DNA of 14,510 bases, taken from positions 6,890 through 21,399 of the forward strand of contig PLMF01000116.1 of NCBI GenBank assembly GCA_003142355.1, written 5' to 3'. Shown one piece after another: positions 13,241-14,510 of this stretch (its first letter is position 1; each line of letters starts with the position of its first letter). This DNA is from Bryobacterales bacterium. GTDB lineage: Bacteria > Acidobacteriota > Terriglobia > Bryobacterales > Bryobacteraceae. Below the pieces are notes generated by a model. That model saw only the letters and a list, made by a program, of their open reading frames with translations, was not told the DNA's origin and made no database searches. The translations under genes were made by a program, and so were the position numbers.

Positions 13241-13330
13241 CGGCGTCCCGTTCACGCACCCTCAAAGGAATGTTATTGTCGGACGGCGCGCAATAGCGGA
13301 TACTGGTCATACCGGCTGTGGCCGGCGCGC

Positions 13331-13651
13331 ATGCCGAAGCCTTCGGTCTCTCCCGACACGGAAGTCATGGAACGGGATCAGTTGATTCCGCTCTACCGGG
13401 TCGTGCTCCTGGACGACAATGATCACACCTACGACTACGTAATCGAGATGCTCCAGAGGATTTTCGTCTTCACCCTGGATCAGGCCTACCGGCATGCCGA
13501 AGAGGTGGATCGGTGCGGCCGCACGGTGGTGATCGTTTGCGAACTGCCGCAGGCGGAATTCGCGCGCGATCAGATTCACTCCTACGGTCCGGATTGGCGG
13601 CTTCCCCGCTCCCAGGGATCCATGGCGGCCGTGGTCGAACCCGCGCAATAG
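13331..13651 (+). CDS. clpS: ATP-dependent protease adaptor ClpS
   Basis: 106-residue (or 94 if it starts at 13367) adaptor that delivers N-degron substrates to ClpAP. The core LYRVVLLDDNDHTYDYVIEMLQRIFVFTLDQAYRHAEEVDRCGRTVVIVCELPQAEFARDQI matches ClpS: the VVLLDDND stretch with the acidic substrate-pocket pair, the helix with MLQRIF, and the final AE-x-x-RDQI helix. The long C-terminal tail SYGPDWRLPRSQGSMAAVVEPAQ is somewhat extended relative to short ClpS proteins. The ATG at 13331 has no ribosome site; the Met at 13367 has GGAAG only 2 nt before it, so the start is undecided. No clpA lies downstream; the next gene is ppiC. Confidence 0.9.
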   Translation: MPKPSVSPDTEVMERDQLIPLYRVVLLDDNDHTYDYVIEMLQRIFVFTLDQAYRHAEEVDRCGRTVVIVCELPQAEFARDQIHSYGPDWRLPRSQGSMAAVVEPAQ

Positions 13652-13683
13652 TTGTGGCTGCGCCACGTTGTTATCATGAGCAA

Positions 13684-14510
13684 ATGACGTTGCTCCGCAT
13701 TCTCTTCCTGTCATCCTCAACGGCGTGGCTGCTGGCACAGGCCCCCCCACCCAAACCAGCGTCGGTGCCCCAACCGACGGTCACCATGACGATGGACAAC
13801 CCTGCGCCCAAGACCATGCCGGTGGTCCCTCCTGATTGCGTGGTGGTTGCGGTGGGGGACTTGACGATCACCGCCGCGCAATTCGACCAGATCATCGACG
13901 CTCTTTCGGAGCAGTACCGGGCCGTGGCTCGCGGTTCGGGCCGCAAGCAGTTCGCCGATAACGTCGTGCGGATCGCGGTACTGGCGCAGGAGGGCAAGCG
14001 CCGGAAACTGGATGAGAGCTCCGCCTACCGGACCCAGTCCAGGTTTGAAGACGCCAATATCCTGGCCAATATGACTTACGAAGACATCGGCAAGAATGCC
14101 AAGCTCGACGAGGCCGACGTGCGCAAGTACTTTGAGGCCCACAAAACGGAATTCGAACAGGTGCGCGCCCGCCACATTCTGATCCGGGTGCAAGGTTCGC
14201 CGGCGGCCGTAAGACCGGGACAGAAGGACCTCACGGAGGCGGAGGCGCTGGCCAAAGCGCAGGATCTGAGAAAGAGGATCCAGGCCGGAGAAGACTTCGC
14301 CCAGTTGGCCCGCCAGGAATCCGACGACACCGGTTCCGGGGCCAAGGGCGGCGATCTCGGGTTCTTCCGCCACGGGCAGATGGTCCCTTCATTCGAGGAG
14401 GCCGCTTTCGCTATGCAGCCCGGGGATCTGAGCGAACCGGTGAAAACTCCGCTCGGCTACCACGTGATCAAGGTCGAGGCTAAAGAGTCCAAGAGCTTCG
14501 AGGACGTGCG
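13684..14510 (+). CDS. Secreted PpiC/parvulin-type peptidyl-prolyl isomerase (3' end cut by window)
   Basis: 275 codons before the edge. Residues 1-20 (MTLLRILFLSSSTAWLLAQA) form a signal peptide, followed by a Pro-rich spacer, so the protein is probably periplasmic. An N-terminal helical chaperone-like region (about 58-155) leads into the parvulin domain from about 161: VRARHILIRVQG, then EDFAQLARQESDDTGSGAKGGDLGFFRHGQMVPSFEEAAFAMQPGDLSEPVKTPLGYHVIKV, the canonical rotamase signature. It resembles SurA/PrsA-type foldases that assist outer-membrane or exported protein folding. The start at 13684 has no clear Shine-Dalgarno; it was taken because it gives the signal peptide. It follows clpS by 32 bp and might be co-transcribed. 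The C-terminus lies outside the window. Confidence 0.9.
   Translation, partial: MTLLRILFLSSSTAWLLAQAPPPKPASVPQPTVTMTMDNPAPKTMPVVPPDCVVVAVGDLTITAAQFDQIIDALSEQYRAVARGSGRKQFADNVVRIAVLAQEGKRRKLDESSAYRTQSRFEDANILANMTYEDIGKNAKLDEADVRKYFEAHKTEFEQVRARHILIRVQGSPAAVRPGQKDLTEAEALAKAQDLRKRIQAGEDFAQLARQESDDTGSGAKGGDLGFFRHGQMVPSFEEAAFAMQPGDLSEPVKTPLGYHVIKVEAKESKSFEDV

Noticed and set aside
13044..13385. Plus-strand frame that might continue the sugar-transferase gene after a frameshift
   Set aside because: It does not show the nucleotide-binding fold or catalytic motifs expected after the TM region, so a single frameshift does not restore the gene.

Overview
The window looks like a piece of a GC-rich bacterial chromosome. 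The mix of genes (many small toxin-antitoxin modules, small anti-sigma-type zinc-finger proteins, and an L35-L20-ZapB-ZapA cluster with no infC next to it) suggests an acidobacterium of the Solibacter/Bryobacter type. That assignment is an inference from gene content and style; no rRNA or marker phylogeny is available here.

Layout. (1) 1-635, minus: start of mazG, cut by the window edge. (2) About 640-7140 is an accessory, defence-flavoured region. It holds a DUF2971 protein (1177-1974, +), a small HxxxCxxC zinc-finger protein (2447-2641, -), an unrecognised three-TM membrane protein (2695-3720, -), a large PIN-like nuclease candidate (4235-5545, -), a MntA/HepT pair whose hepT is frameshifted (5688-6341, -), and an intact vapBC pair (6494-7140, +) preceded by a 14-bp-arm palindromic operator. 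The long spacers carry at least five copies of a short dispersed repeat, all in the same orientation, which I do not recognise as a named family. (3) 7165-9261, minus: a housekeeping operon rpmI-rplT-zapB-zapA-DUF1684 driven by an extended -10 promoter. (4) 9298-11044: a complete ISNCY/IS1202-like insertion sequence, 1747 bp, flanked by a 16-bp target duplication, with two transposase-binding-like repeats at each end and a 343-bp non-coding tail. The tail can fold into one long three-tier hairpin and contains a minus-strand terminator. (5) 11075-12556, minus: a HicB-like orphan antitoxin and an IscS/NifS cysteine desulfurase. (6) 12698-14510, plus: a membrane-only fragment of a polyprenyl glycosylphosphotransferase-like gene, the ClpS adaptor, and the start of a secreted parvulin-type PpiC isomerase that runs off the window.

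How it fits together. The ribosomal/cell-division operon, iscS, clpS and ppiC are core functions. The left half is a turnover zone of toxins, antitoxins and repeats. The IS landed between the two core blocks, 37 bp upstream of the rpmI -10 element, so it may alter expression of L35/L20 and the Zap proteins. The most unusual items are the dispersed repeat family, the nested hairpin/terminator in the IS tail, the PIN-like protein, and the decayed HepT beside an intact MntA. I see no CRISPR array, tRNA, rRNA or prophage.
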